From assembly GCA_009774655.1 (NCBI GenBank), contig VSOD01000039.1:1-16360 (forward strand): a stretch of DNA of 16,360 nt, in the 5' to 3' direction. The notes beneath the pieces are model-generated. The model saw only the letters and a list, made by a program, of their open reading frames with translations. It made no database searches and was not told where the DNA came from. The translations under genes were made by a program, and so were the position numbers. This document shows positions 7,618 to 14,468 of this stretch, piece by piece; position 1 is the first letter of the stretch, and every line of letters begins with the position of its first letter. Origin of the DNA: Lachnospiraceae bacterium (GTDB lineage Bacteria > Bacillota_A > Clostridia > Lachnospirales > Lachnospiraceae).

Positions 7618-9209
7618 AGACGATCGCGATCATAGACGATGAATTTTATTTCCGGCAGGTTCTGCTCAAGTATATTGCGGCTTTCGCCGAACAGTATACA
7701 GTGATCGGCGAAGCCTGCAACGGCGCTGACGGCATCAAACTGATCGATCAATTCCACCCTGATATTGTGCTGCTTGATATTTCCATGCCACAACTGAACG
7801 GCTTTTCCGTGGTACAGCATGCCCTGCATCAGGAGAAGAAGCCCCGCTTTATCATCATTTCAGGCTATGACCGGTTTGACTATGCCCAAAAGGCTATCCG
7901 GCTCGGCGTGGAAGATTTTCTGTTAAAACCCATCACGCCTCAAAATTTGTTCGAATGCCTGCAAAAGGTATCCAACAAGATAGATGTCAACCGCTCTATA
8001 TCGCAGACGCTTTCTGCCCTGACACAGAAGGAACACCGGAATAAGGCTTACCTGGTCTCTACCTTTATGCACAGGCTCATGCAGGGAGGCAGCTTTTCCG
8101 ATGAGCTGATTCAGCTTGCCGATGAGATCCATTTTCCGGCCGACTCCGCCTGCTTTGCATCCGCTTCCCTCTCCATCACCCAGCAGGGCGATCTGCCGGA
8201 TAAGAAAACTCTGGATATCTACGCCTTTGCCGCAGAGAACATCCTGAATGAACTTTTGGCAGAAAGTAAAATGCAGTGTATCGGTACGACGGACAATACC
8301 TCTATTCTTCTGCTTTTTGCCATGCAGGAAAATACCGGGAAGAACACTTCGACACTGGAAGATGCTCTGCAAAAAATGACCACAGCCCTTAACCGTAACA
8401 GACAGCTTGCCATCACGGTCTGTGTTGACAGCCCCTGTGCAGAACTAAAAGACATTCCGCACGCCTGCCGGAATATTCTTGCACTGCAGCAATATTGTAT
8501 CTTTTATTCCATGAACGGCATATATGACTATCCGTCGAATTCCGGGGCCATACACGTACAACTGTCTGACCAGCTGCTCAATGCCCGGAAACAGGAGATC
8601 AGCCGCTGCATCCGGAGCAATAACTATCTCGGCATCATCACAAACAGCCGGGCCGTTTTTGATCTGATCCAGACACAGAAACCGGAACCTGTCCACACCA
8701 TCAGACAGCTTCGTATCCTGCTGAAAGAAATTGCGGATATATGTATGGAATATAATGTCAAATTCGATGTGACTCTTGAACTTGACAACGACAATAAATG
8801 CAATACGTTGCAGGAAATACAGGCCGCCTATATGAAAATGGTTCATTTGCTCACAGGCGCTGTCACGAATCCGGTACAACCATTCAACCATATTACGATC
8901 GCCAAAGTAAAAAATTATATAGAAGACCACTTTAATGAACCGGAGCTGGGATCCTGCTTATTATCCCGTATTTTCAATATCAATGAGCAGCATCTGTGCT
9001 TTCTTTTCAAAAAGCATACTGACAGCACCATTGGAAATTATATCCTGAACATCAGAATGCAGACTGCAAAACAACTGCTGGATCTCTCAAATTACAATAT
9101 TTCAGAGACAGCAGCCAGAGTAGGCTACCACGATGCAGGATATTTCAGTAAATGTTTTAAAAAATACTATGGGATATCCCCCAAACACTATATCACAAAA
9201 AGATCATAA
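7614..9209 (+). CDS. Response regulator with AraC-type DNA-binding domain (YesN-like)
   Basis: A transcription regulator of 531 residues, partner of the kinase encoded directly before it. The receiver domain fills about 1-120, with the acidic pair Asp8/Asp9, phospho-acceptor Asp55 in LLDISMP and Lys105 in LLKPI. A long middle region (about 125-420) shows no motif I can name. The C-terminal 105 residues form two helix-turn-helix units of the AraC family; the ending ISETAARVGYHDAGYFSKCF followed by GISPKHY is diagnostic. The start has GGAGG upstream, inside the end of the kinase gene. The target is most likely the divergent transporter operon, with the inverted repeat near 5651-5698 as candidate site. 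Regulators of this layout usually activate sugar ABC and glycosidase genes in Firmicutes. The gene converges on rpe with only 25 nt between stop codons. Confidence 0.95.
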   Translation: MKTIAIIDDEFYFRQVLLKYIAAFAEQYTVIGEACNGADGIKLIDQFHPDIVLLDISMPQLNGFSVVQHALHQEKKPRFIIISGYDRFDYAQKAIRLGVEDFLLKPITPQNLFECLQKVSNKIDVNRSISQTLSALTQKEHRNKAYLVSTFMHRLMQGGSFSDELIQLADEIHFPADSACFASASLSITQQGDLPDKKTLDIYAFAAENILNELLAESKMQCIGTTDNTSILLLFAMQENTGKNTSTLEDALQKMTTALNRNRQLAITVCVDSPCAELKDIPHACRNILALQQYCIFYSMNGIYDYPSNSGAIHVQLSDQLLNARKQEISRCIRSNNYLGIITNSRAVFDLIQTQKPEPVHTIRQLRILLKEIADICMEYNVKFDVTLELDNDNKCNTLQEIQAAYMKMVHLLTGAVTNPVQPFNHITIAKVKNYIEDHFNEPELGSCLLSRIFNINEQHLCFLFKKHTDSTIGNYILNIRMQTAKQLLDLSNYNISETAARVGYHDAGYFSKCFKKYYGISPKHYITKRS

Positions 9210-9217
9210 ACTACCGT

Positions 9218-9248
9218 AAAAAAGCGGCGCAGCCTTAAAGCTGCGCCG
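9218..9248 (-). terminator. Intrinsic terminator of the tkt-rpe operon, overlapping the rpe stop
   Basis: A perfect 9-bp stem, CGGCGCAGC (9225-9233) with GCTGCGCCG (9240-9248), closes a 6-nt loop. On the minus strand it is followed by C and six T (9218-9223), a textbook terminator. The rpe stop codon (9235-9237) lies in the loop, so the last coding bases form one arm. In the plus direction the stem is followed by GTAAACC without a T run, so it is unlikely to end the response regulator transcript well. Confidence 0.85.
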
Positions 9249-9249
9249 T
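9226..9249. repeat. 24-bp perfect direct repeat, copy 2
   Basis: Identical to 111-134 in the same orientation. This copy contains the final codons and stop of rpe and the core of its terminator. Confidence 0.6.
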
Positions 9250-9903
9250 AAACCTCTTCACATTATCCGTAATATCCCCATGGAACACTGCCGACCCGGA
9301 CACCACCACATTGGCGCCTGCTTCCAGCACCACATGCACGTTGTCCTGACCGACTCCGCCATCCACCTGAATGTCCAGATCGACACCCAGCTCATCAGCC
9401 AGCTCTCTCGCCCGCCTGATGCGCTCCGTAGATTCCGGTATATACTTCTGTCCGCCGAATCCCGGCTCCACCGTCATCACCAGCAGCATGTCGATCTTCG
9501 ACAGATACTTCCTGACCACCTCGACCGGCGTCTTCGGTTTGATGGACATGCCGGCCCGGCATCCCAGCGCATGGATCTGGTCGATCAACGCGTCCGCATC
9601 CTCGGTGGCTTCCAGATGAAAGGTGATGCTGTCGGCGCCGCACTCCTTAAACTGCTTCACATAGCGCTCCGGCTCCACGATCATCAGATGAACGTCGAAC
9701 ACTTTATCCGTCACCTTACGGATCGACTGGATCAGCGGCATCCCGAAGGAAATCGACGGTACAAACACACCGTCCATCACGTCAATATGTATGTATTCCG
9801 CGCCCGCTCCGGCAGCTTCCTTAATCTGCTGTCCGAGGACAGAGAAATCGGCTGCCAGAATAGAGGGCGCAAGAATGTTTTTTCTTGTATTTTTTTCAGA
9901 CAT
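9235..9903 (-). CDS. rpe: Ribulose-phosphate 3-epimerase
   Basis: Interconverts D-ribulose-5-phosphate and D-xylulose-5-phosphate in the non-oxidative pentose phosphate pathway, in the cytoplasm. It has 222 residues, the usual family length, as a single TIM barrel. Motifs in order are LAPSILAADF (11-20), HIDVMDG with metal/catalytic His39 and Asp41, DVHLMI with His72, the phosphate-binding PGFGGQ (147-152), and QVDGG with Asp181, the second catalytic acid. The start at 9903 follows AGGAAAAG. It is last in the operon, 34 nt after the transketolase C-terminal subunit gene. In this setting it balances ribulose-5-phosphate against the xylulose-5-phosphate made by the arabinose enzymes. Its stop codon lies inside the terminator loop. 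Confidence 0.97.
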   Translation of the reverse strand: MSEKNTRKNILAPSILAADFSVLGQQIKEAAGAGAEYIHIDVMDGVFVPSISFGMPLIQSIRKVTDKVFDVHLMIVEPERYVKQFKECGADSITFHLEATEDADALIDQIHALGCRAGMSIKPKTPVEVVRKYLSKIDMLLVMTVEPGFGGQKYIPESTERIRRARELADELGVDLDIQVDGGVGQDNVHVVLEAGANVVVSGSAVFHGDITDNVKRFTAQL

Positions 9904-9926
9904 TATCTTTTCCTACTATATGGTAT

Positions 9927-9948
9927 AATTTGTACGGTCATACAAATT
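9927..9948. repeat. Palindrome at the transketolase-rpe junction
   Basis: AATTTGTA (9927-9934) and TACAAATT (9941-9948) are perfect 8-bp inverted arms around 6 nt. The right arm includes the last codons of the transketolase C-terminal gene. The half-sites resemble those of the AraR operator of Bacillus (ATTTGTAC...), but AraR sites have about 2 nt between these arms instead of 6, so this may be only a weak hairpin. Confidence 0.4.
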
Positions 9949-10876
9949 TCTTCACAGACTCGTAGATTCCCTTGCCGTCCAGTCCGTATTTCTCAACCAG
10001 CGCGCCAGCAGGGCCTGACTCTCCGAAGACATCCTGCATACCGATCTTCAGAACAGGGGTCGGACACTTCTCGCATAAGCAGTCGCACACTGCGCTGCCC
10101 AGACCACCGATCACGGAATGTTCTTCCGCGGTCACTACCTTGCCGGTCTTCTTCGCGGATGCCACCACCAGCTCTTCATCCAGCGGCTTGATCGTATGGA
10201 TATTGATCACTTCTGCGCTGATACCGTCAGCTTCCAGCTTCTCTGCCGCTTCCAGCGCGGACGCTACCGTGATGCCGCTGGCAATGATCGTCACATCCCT
10301 GCCTTCTCTTAAGAGAACGCCCTTGCCCAGCTCGAACTTATAATCCGGCCTGTCGTTGATCACCGGCACAGCCGCACGTCCAAAGCGGAGATATACAGGC
10401 CCCTCGAACTCGATCGCAGCACGCACGGCCGCCTTCGCCTCCACATCATCAGCGGGAACAACCACTGTCATACCCGGAACCGTCCTCATCAACGCCACAT
10501 CCTCGTTACACTGATGGGTCGCACCGTCTTCTCCTACCGTGATGCCGGCATGGGTAGCACCGATCTTCACATTCAGATGCGGATAACCGATGGAGTTACG
10601 AACCTGCTCGAAGTTCCTTCCTGCCGCAAACATTGCAAAGGAACTGATAAAAGGAATCTTACCGCAGGTAGCAAGTCCTGCCGCAATACCTGTCATATTA
10701 CACTCTGCGATACCGCAGTCGATATGGCGGTCCGGAAAAGCCTTCTGGAACACACCTGTCTTGGTAGCGCCTGCAAGGTCTGCATCCAGCACTACCAGAT
10801 TCGGGAAATCAGCACCACACTCGGCAAGTGCATTACCATAACTTTCACGCGTAGCGATTTTCTTAACGTCTGCCAT
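9938..10876 (-). CDS. Transketolase, C-terminal subunit
   Basis: The pyrimidine-binding and C-terminal half of a split, thiamine-diphosphate-dependent transketolase. With the N-terminal subunit encoded just upstream it moves two-carbon units between pentose, triose, tetrose and hexose phosphates. It has 312 residues. The conserved Glu that activates the cofactor is Glu58 in GIAECNM, followed by FISSFAMF (76-83) and the GEDGATHQ loop with His121. The C-terminal domain (about 190-312) carries EEHSVIGGLGSAVCD. The ATG overlaps the stop of the N-terminal gene by 1 nt (TAATG), which fits production of the two subunits in equal amounts. Split transketolases are normal in Clostridia and archaea. A 1-deoxyxylulose-5-phosphate synthase half is a less likely alternative. 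Confidence 0.95.
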   Translation of the reverse strand: MADVKKIATRESYGNALAECGADFPNLVVLDADLAGATKTGVFQKAFPDRHIDCGIAECNMTGIAAGLATCGKIPFISSFAMFAAGRNFEQVRNSIGYPHLNVKIGATHAGITVGEDGATHQCNEDVALMRTVPGMTVVVPADDVEAKAAVRAAIEFEGPVYLRFGRAAVPVINDRPDYKFELGKGVLLREGRDVTIIASGITVASALEAAEKLEADGISAEVINIHTIKPLDEELVVASAKKTGKVVTAEEHSVIGGLGSAVCDCLCEKCPTPVLKIGMQDVFGESGPAGALVEKYGLDGKGIYESVKKFV

Positions 10877-11715
10877 TAGTTTGCACCTCCTAATTCTTCA
10901 CCGATCTTCGTAAGATCTGCCATTGCCACCGCATACTCCTCATCGTTAGGAGCCTTGCCGTGCCATCCTGCGCTGTTCTCCATAAAGGAAACGCCCTTGC
11001 CTTTTACCGTCTTACAGATGATGGCCGTCGGCATACCTTTGGTCGCTCTTGCTTCCTTAAATGCCGCATCGATCTGATCGAAATCATTGCCGTCAATGTT
11101 GATCACATGGAAGTTAAATGCCTCGAACTTCTTGTCGATCGGGTACGGAGAACATACATCGTCAATCTTACCGTCGATCTGCAGGCCGTTGTTATCTACG
11201 ATCACTACCAGATTATCCAGCTTACGGTGTCCCGCAAACATGGAAGCTTCCCATACCTGGCCTTCCTGAATCTCACCGTCGCCAAGCAGAGTATAGACTC
11301 TATAGTCTTTGTTGTCCATCTTCGCTGCCAGCGCCATACCTACCGCCGCGGAGATACCCTGTCCCAGAGATCCGGACGACATATCCACTCCGGGTGTCTC
11401 CTGCATACAGGGATGTCCCTGCAGATAGGAACCGAGATGACGCAGTGTGGGCAGATCCTCAACCGGAAAATAGCCCCTGTTGGCCAGTGTGGAGTAAAGG
11501 CCCGGAGCCGTATGCCCCTTGGAAAGTACGAAACGGTCTCTGTCCGCCTTCTTCGGATCCTTCGGATCCACGTTCATCTCTTCAAAGTAGAGATATGTAA
11601 ATAAGTCTGCCGCGGACAAAGAGCCGCCCGGATGTCCCGCCTTGGCGCCGTGCACTGCGGTTATGATTCCCTTGCGAACTTCATTAGCTGTTTTCTGTAA
11701 CTCTAATTTGTTCAT
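10876..11715 (-). CDS. Transketolase, N-terminal subunit
   Basis: The diphosphate-binding half of the split transketolase, 279 residues, cytoplasmic. It carries GHPGGSLSAAD (27-37), LSKGHTAPGLY (64-74), GSLGQGIS (115-122) and the thiamine-diphosphate motif starting GDGEIQEGQ at 145 and ending in the Asn pair 175-176. The substrate-facing histidines are probably His28 and His68. GGAGG stands 6 nt before the ATG at 11715. It is first in the tktN-tktC-rpe operon, with a leader of roughly 140 nt holding a strong hairpin. It comes after araD on the same strand, so arabinose-derived xylulose-5-phosphate can be fed straight into the sugar shuffling reactions. No transaldolase gene is in view. Confidence 0.96.
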   Translation of the reverse strand: MNKLELQKTANEVRKGIITAVHGAKAGHPGGSLSAADLFTYLYFEEMNVDPKDPKKADRDRFVLSKGHTAPGLYSTLANRGYFPVEDLPTLRHLGSYLQGHPCMQETPGVDMSSGSLGQGISAAVGMALAAKMDNKDYRVYTLLGDGEIQEGQVWEASMFAGHRKLDNLVVIVDNNGLQIDGKIDDVCSPYPIDKKFEAFNFHVINIDGNDFDQIDAAFKEARATKGMPTAIICKTVKGKGVSFMENSAGWHGKAPNDEEYAVAMADLTKIGEELGGAN

Positions 11716-11717
11716 TT

Positions 11718-11799
11718 CTGACCTCCATTTAAAAAATTAAGGCCGCGCGAAAAATATCTTTCTGACAGGAAAGTCAGGCTTTTCAACCTGACTTTCCTG
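11718..11799 (-). promoter_or_regulatory. Leader hairpin of the transketolase operon, possible RNA switch
   Basis: In the transcript, CAGGAAAGTCAGG (11799-11787) pairs perfectly over 13 bp with CCTGACTTTCCTG (11778-11766) around an 8-nt loop. Within the second arm, CTGACTTTC (11777-11769) could instead pair with the ribosome binding site GGAGGTCAG (11726-11718) over 9 bp, two of them G-U. Forming the long hairpin would leave the site open; blocking the first arm would close it. As an intrinsic terminator it is poor, because the T run comes about 11 nt after the stem. Confidence 0.5.
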
Positions 11800-11812
11800 C
11801 TCATTGCGACCT

Positions 11813-11882
11813 TTTGTGTTACTTTGTTTGTTATTATGCAATCAAAAGCAACTTTACAATTTCAACTATAGTGTAACACAAA
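11813..11882. promoter_or_regulatory. Inverted-repeat candidate operator at the transketolase promoter
   Basis: TTTGTGTTAC (11813-11822) and its exact reverse complement GTAACACAAA (11873-11882) lie 50 nt apart. The second arm occupies the spacer of the proposed promoter and contains the small palindrome GTGTAACAC (11871-11879). The first arm lies in the early leader. This arrangement would suit a repressor binding both sites, but no matching regulator gene is in the window. Confidence 0.45.
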
Positions 11883-11891
11883 TACTGTCAA
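11865..11891 (-). promoter_or_regulatory. Promoter of the tktN-tktC-rpe operon
   Basis: A consensus TTGACA (11886-11891) and TATAGT (11865-11870) are 15 nt apart on the minus strand. That spacing is shorter than ideal, a feature often seen where a regulator reshapes the promoter. Transcription from here would give a leader of roughly 140 nt. Confidence 0.5.
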
Positions 11892-11904
11892 GTCTCCATA
11901 GTTA

Positions 11905-11937
11905 TTTTAAATTTTTTCATAATTTTTGTATTTTTTT
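11905..11937 (-). promoter_or_regulatory. Phased A-tracts upstream of the transketolase promoter
   Basis: On the minus strand, A runs of 7, 5, 6 and 4 (11931-11937, 11923-11927, 11912-11917, 11905-11908) have centres 8 to 10.5 nt apart, close to the helical repeat. They end about 14 nt upstream of the -35. Such phasing predicts curved DNA or an UP element that helps RNA polymerase. The stretch lies just after araD and holds no clear terminator for it. Confidence 0.5.
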
Positions 11938-11974
11938 GAATAATTATGTCGAAATTCTATTTTAATAACATTTT

Positions 11975-12676
11975 TCATTCTATTCCCTGTCCATAATAGG
12001 CATTCGCACCGTGCTTACGATAATAATGCTTATCCTGCAGTTCCCGGGGAGCCGGCTGAATCCTCGCCTCGATCGTCTCCGCACGGTATGCCATCTTGGC
12101 AACCTCCTCCAGAACAACCGCATTGTGTACCGCTTCATGCGCATCTTTGCCCCACGCAAAAGGGCCGTGGTTCTTGCACAATACAGCAGGCACTGCCGCC
12201 GGATCTTTGCCCAGCCTTGCAAATTCACTGACGATCAGAAGGCCCGTGTTCTTCTCGTAAGCCTCCTCGATCTCCTCCGCGTACAGACATCTGAGACAGG
12301 GAATTTCCCCGTAAAAATAGTCCGCGTGGGTCGTGCCGTAACAGGGGATGCTTCGTCCGGCCTGAGCCCAGCTGGTAGCGTAGGAAGAATGGGTATGTAC
12401 CACACCGCCAATATCCCTGTACGCCTTGTACAGCTCCACATGTGTAGCCGTATCGGAGGAAGGATTGTATCTGCCCTCGACCTTATTGCCCTCCAGATCC
12501 ACCAGTACCATGTCTTCCGGTGTCAGTTTATCATAGTCCACGCCGCTGGGCTTGATCGCGAAGATGCCGCTCTCCCGGTCGATCTCACTGACGTTACCCC
12601 ATGTAAAAGTGACTAATCCATACTGAGGGAGGAGCATGTTTGCTTCATAGACCCGTTTCTTTAATTCCTCTAACAT
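11975..12676 (-). CDS. araD: L-ribulose-5-phosphate 4-epimerase
   Basis: Converts L-ribulose-5-phosphate to D-xylulose-5-phosphate, the last step specific to L-arabinose breakdown. It has 233 residues and is a class II aldolase/AraD-fold zinc enzyme. The N-terminus MLEELKKRVYEAN and TWGNVSEID (26-33) match AraD well. Metal ligands are His94 and His96 (VVHTHSSYA) and His170 (CKNHGPF); Asp75, and the catalytic Asp119 and Tyr228, correspond one-for-one to E. coli AraD with a one-residue offset. The ribosome binding site is weak (AAGGTG about 12 nt upstream), so translation may lean on the kinase gene, whose stop is 38 nt before. The order after isomerase and kinase supports the arabinose role over fuculose or rhamnulose aldolases. 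Confidence 0.97.
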   Translation of the reverse strand: MLEELKKRVYEANMLLPQYGLVTFTWGNVSEIDRESGIFAIKPSGVDYDKLTPEDMVLVDLEGNKVEGRYNPSSDTATHVELYKAYRDIGGVVHTHSSYATSWAQAGRSIPCYGTTHADYFYGEIPCLRCLYAEEIEEAYEKNTGLLIVSEFARLGKDPAAVPAVLCKNHGPFAWGKDAHEAVHNAVVLEEVAKMAYRAETIEARIQPAPRELQDKHYYRKHGANAYYGQGIE

Positions 12677-12714
12677 TTTGTCTTGTCACACCTTTCTTTT
12701 CTCTCTTAATAGTC

Positions 12715-14304
12715 CTAAATGCTCTCCACCGCTGCCCTCTCGATGGCCAGTCCTGCGCTGTAGCGCTTCATGAAAGCATCAAAGCCCTCCACGTCCTTTT
12801 GCGCCGGCGCCAGCTTCTCGCCCTTCTGGCCTGCGAACACTTTGCTGTCCAAAAACTGCGCCAGGCTTTCGTCTGCGCCCTTATTGACCATGTAGGAAGC
12901 CAGCAGCGCGATTCCCCACGCGCCGCCCTCTCCGGCAGTCTCCATCACGCTCACCGGCGCATTCATGGCTGCTGCCAGTATGCTCTGTCCCACGCCTTTG
13001 GTCTTAAACAGTCCGCCGTGGCCAAGGATCTCATCCACCTGCACGTCCTCTTCCCTGAACAGAATGTCAAATCCGGTCTTCAACGCGCCCAATGAGGTAA
13101 ACAGATGTACCCTCATGAAATTCGCCAGATCGAATTTCGCGTCCGGTGTACGGACAAACAGCGGACGGCCCTCATTAAAGCCTGTCACATGCTCACCCGA
13201 GAAATAATTGTACGCCAGCAGGCCGCCGCAGTCGTCGTCCCCTTCCAGCGCTTTGCGGTAGAGGCTGCCGTACAGCTCGTTCATATCCACCTTATGACCC
13301 ATCAGCTCGGAATACTCCCTGAAAAGATTTACCCAGGCATTCAGATCCGAAGTGCAGTTATTGCAGTGCACCATCGCCACCAGACTGCCGTCCGGCGTGG
13401 TCACCAGATCAATGGCGTCATACACCTTCGACAGCTCCTTCTCCAGCACGATCATACCGAATACGCTGGTTCCGGCCGATACATTACCGGTACGTCTGGC
13501 CACGCTGTTGGTCGCCGCCATACCTGTTCCCGCATCGCCTTCCGCCGGACAGAACGGCACGCCCGCTTCCAGTGTGCCCGTAGGATCCAGCAGCTTCGCG
13601 CCTTCCGCCGTCAGCGCGCCCGCCTGCTGTCCGGCCGTATAGACCGCCGGCAGGATATCCTGCACTTTCCACGCATAACCTTTGTCTGCTACCGCCTCAT
13701 TAAACTGTGCGATCATCTTCTCGTTAAACTGCCCTGTAGCAATATCAATCGGGAACATACCCGATGCCTCACCGACGCCGACGATCTTCTCTCCTGTCAG
13801 CTTCCAGTGAATATAACCCGCCAGCGTGATCACGAATCTCAGATCCGCCACATGCTCTTCGCCGTTCAGGATCGCCTGATAGAGATGCGCAATCGTCCAT
13901 CTCTGCGGAATATGATACCGGAAAAGTTCCGTCAGCTTGTTGGAAGCCTCCTCCGTGATCGTATTCCTCCATGTGCGGAAAGGCACCATCAACTCGTCCT
14001 TCCCGTTAAACGCCATATACCCGTGCATCATGGCGCTGAACCCGATGGCCCCGAGTTTTGTCAGCTTCTCGCCGTACTGCGCCTGCACATCCTCTGCCAG
14101 CTTCCGATAGCAGTCCTGCAGTCCCGACCAGATATCCTCCAGACTGTAAGTCCAGATGCCGTTCTCCAGCCGGTTCTCCCAGTCATGCGCCCCCGACGCG
14201 ATCGGCTGATTGTTCTCATCCACCAGCACGGCCTTGATCCTGGTTGATCCGAATTCGATTCCCAGAACCGCTCTGCCGCCGGCAATACACTCTTTTGCTC
14301 CCAT
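12715..14304 (-). CDS. FGGY-family carbohydrate kinase, probable L-ribulokinase
   Basis: Most likely phosphorylates L-ribulose to L-ribulose-5-phosphate using ATP. It has 529 residues with two actin-like ATPase domains. It carries the phosphate-1 loop GIEFGSTRIK (15-24), a catalytic Asp257 in AEGDAGTG, GNVSAGTSVF (273-282), and the C-terminal nucleotide-binding motifs GHGGLFKTKG (428-437) and AGEGGAWGIALLA (457-469). It is shorter than E. coli AraB (566) and belongs to a different FGGY branch found in arabinose operons of Firmicutes and Bacteroidetes. I leave the symbol empty because that branch is not classical AraB, although context between araA and araD makes ribulokinase by far the best guess. 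Xylulokinase is the main alternative. The start follows GGAGG with 6-nt spacing, and a separate promoter can be proposed at 14338-14366. Confidence 0.92.
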   Translation of the reverse strand: MGAKECIAGGRAVLGIEFGSTRIKAVLVDENNQPIASGAHDWENRLENGIWTYSLEDIWSGLQDCYRKLAEDVQAQYGEKLTKLGAIGFSAMMHGYMAFNGKDELMVPFRTWRNTITEEASNKLTELFRYHIPQRWTIAHLYQAILNGEEHVADLRFVITLAGYIHWKLTGEKIVGVGEASGMFPIDIATGQFNEKMIAQFNEAVADKGYAWKVQDILPAVYTAGQQAGALTAEGAKLLDPTGTLEAGVPFCPAEGDAGTGMAATNSVARRTGNVSAGTSVFGMIVLEKELSKVYDAIDLVTTPDGSLVAMVHCNNCTSDLNAWVNLFREYSELMGHKVDMNELYGSLYRKALEGDDDCGGLLAYNYFSGEHVTGFNEGRPLFVRTPDAKFDLANFMRVHLFTSLGALKTGFDILFREEDVQVDEILGHGGLFKTKGVGQSILAAAMNAPVSVMETAGEGGAWGIALLASYMVNKGADESLAQFLDSKVFAGQKGEKLAPAQKDVEGFDAFMKRYSAGLAIERAAVESI

Positions 14305-14337
14305 ACCGTACCTCCGTTTTATAAAGACTCTTTATCC

Positions 14338-14366
14338 ACTATACTACATATACGTGCCCAAGACAA
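14338..14366 (-). promoter_or_regulatory. Internal promoter before the kinase gene
   Basis: TTGTCT (-35, 14361-14366) and TATAGT (-10, 14338-14343) are separated by 17 nt on the minus strand. Transcription would start near 14331, about 27 nt before the ATG. It would let the kinase and araD be made separately from araA. Confidence 0.5.
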
Positions 14367-14395
14367 TGTACCGCTGTCCATTTACACACAAATCA

Positions 14396-14458
14396 GTAAC
14401 AGTTCAGCCTTCGGCTTCTCTGTTACGGAATCTGCCCATTCCAAGTCGCCTGTGGCGA
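14396..14458. repeat. Cluster of three hairpins after araA
   Basis: Three inverted repeats stand almost back to back. GTAACAG (14396-14402) pairs with CTGTTAC (14420-14426) and encloses AGCC/GGCT; GGAAT pairs with ATTCC (14427-14442); TCGCC pairs with GGCGA (14446-14458). The cluster starts 10 nt after the araA stop codon. No T run follows on the minus strand, so it is not a standard terminator. It may stabilise or process the araA transcript, or be a copy of a dispersed palindromic element. Confidence 0.5.
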
Positions 14459-14468
14459 GGGGCTTCCA

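Noticed and set aside
9280..10191. Long plus-strand open frame of 303 codons
   Set aside because: It runs antisense to rpe and the transketolase gene, has a composition rich in His, Arg and Pro typical of a shadow frame, and lacks any recognisable motif or ribosome binding site.
11766..11799. Leader hairpin as the terminator of araD
   Set aside because: It lies about 175 nt after the araD stop, downstream of a separate promoter, and is not followed at once by a T run on either strand.
13105..14247. Long plus-strand open frame of 380 codons
   Set aside because: It is antisense to the FGGY kinase, which has all its motifs intact; the frame is rich in Arg, His and Gln with no domain.
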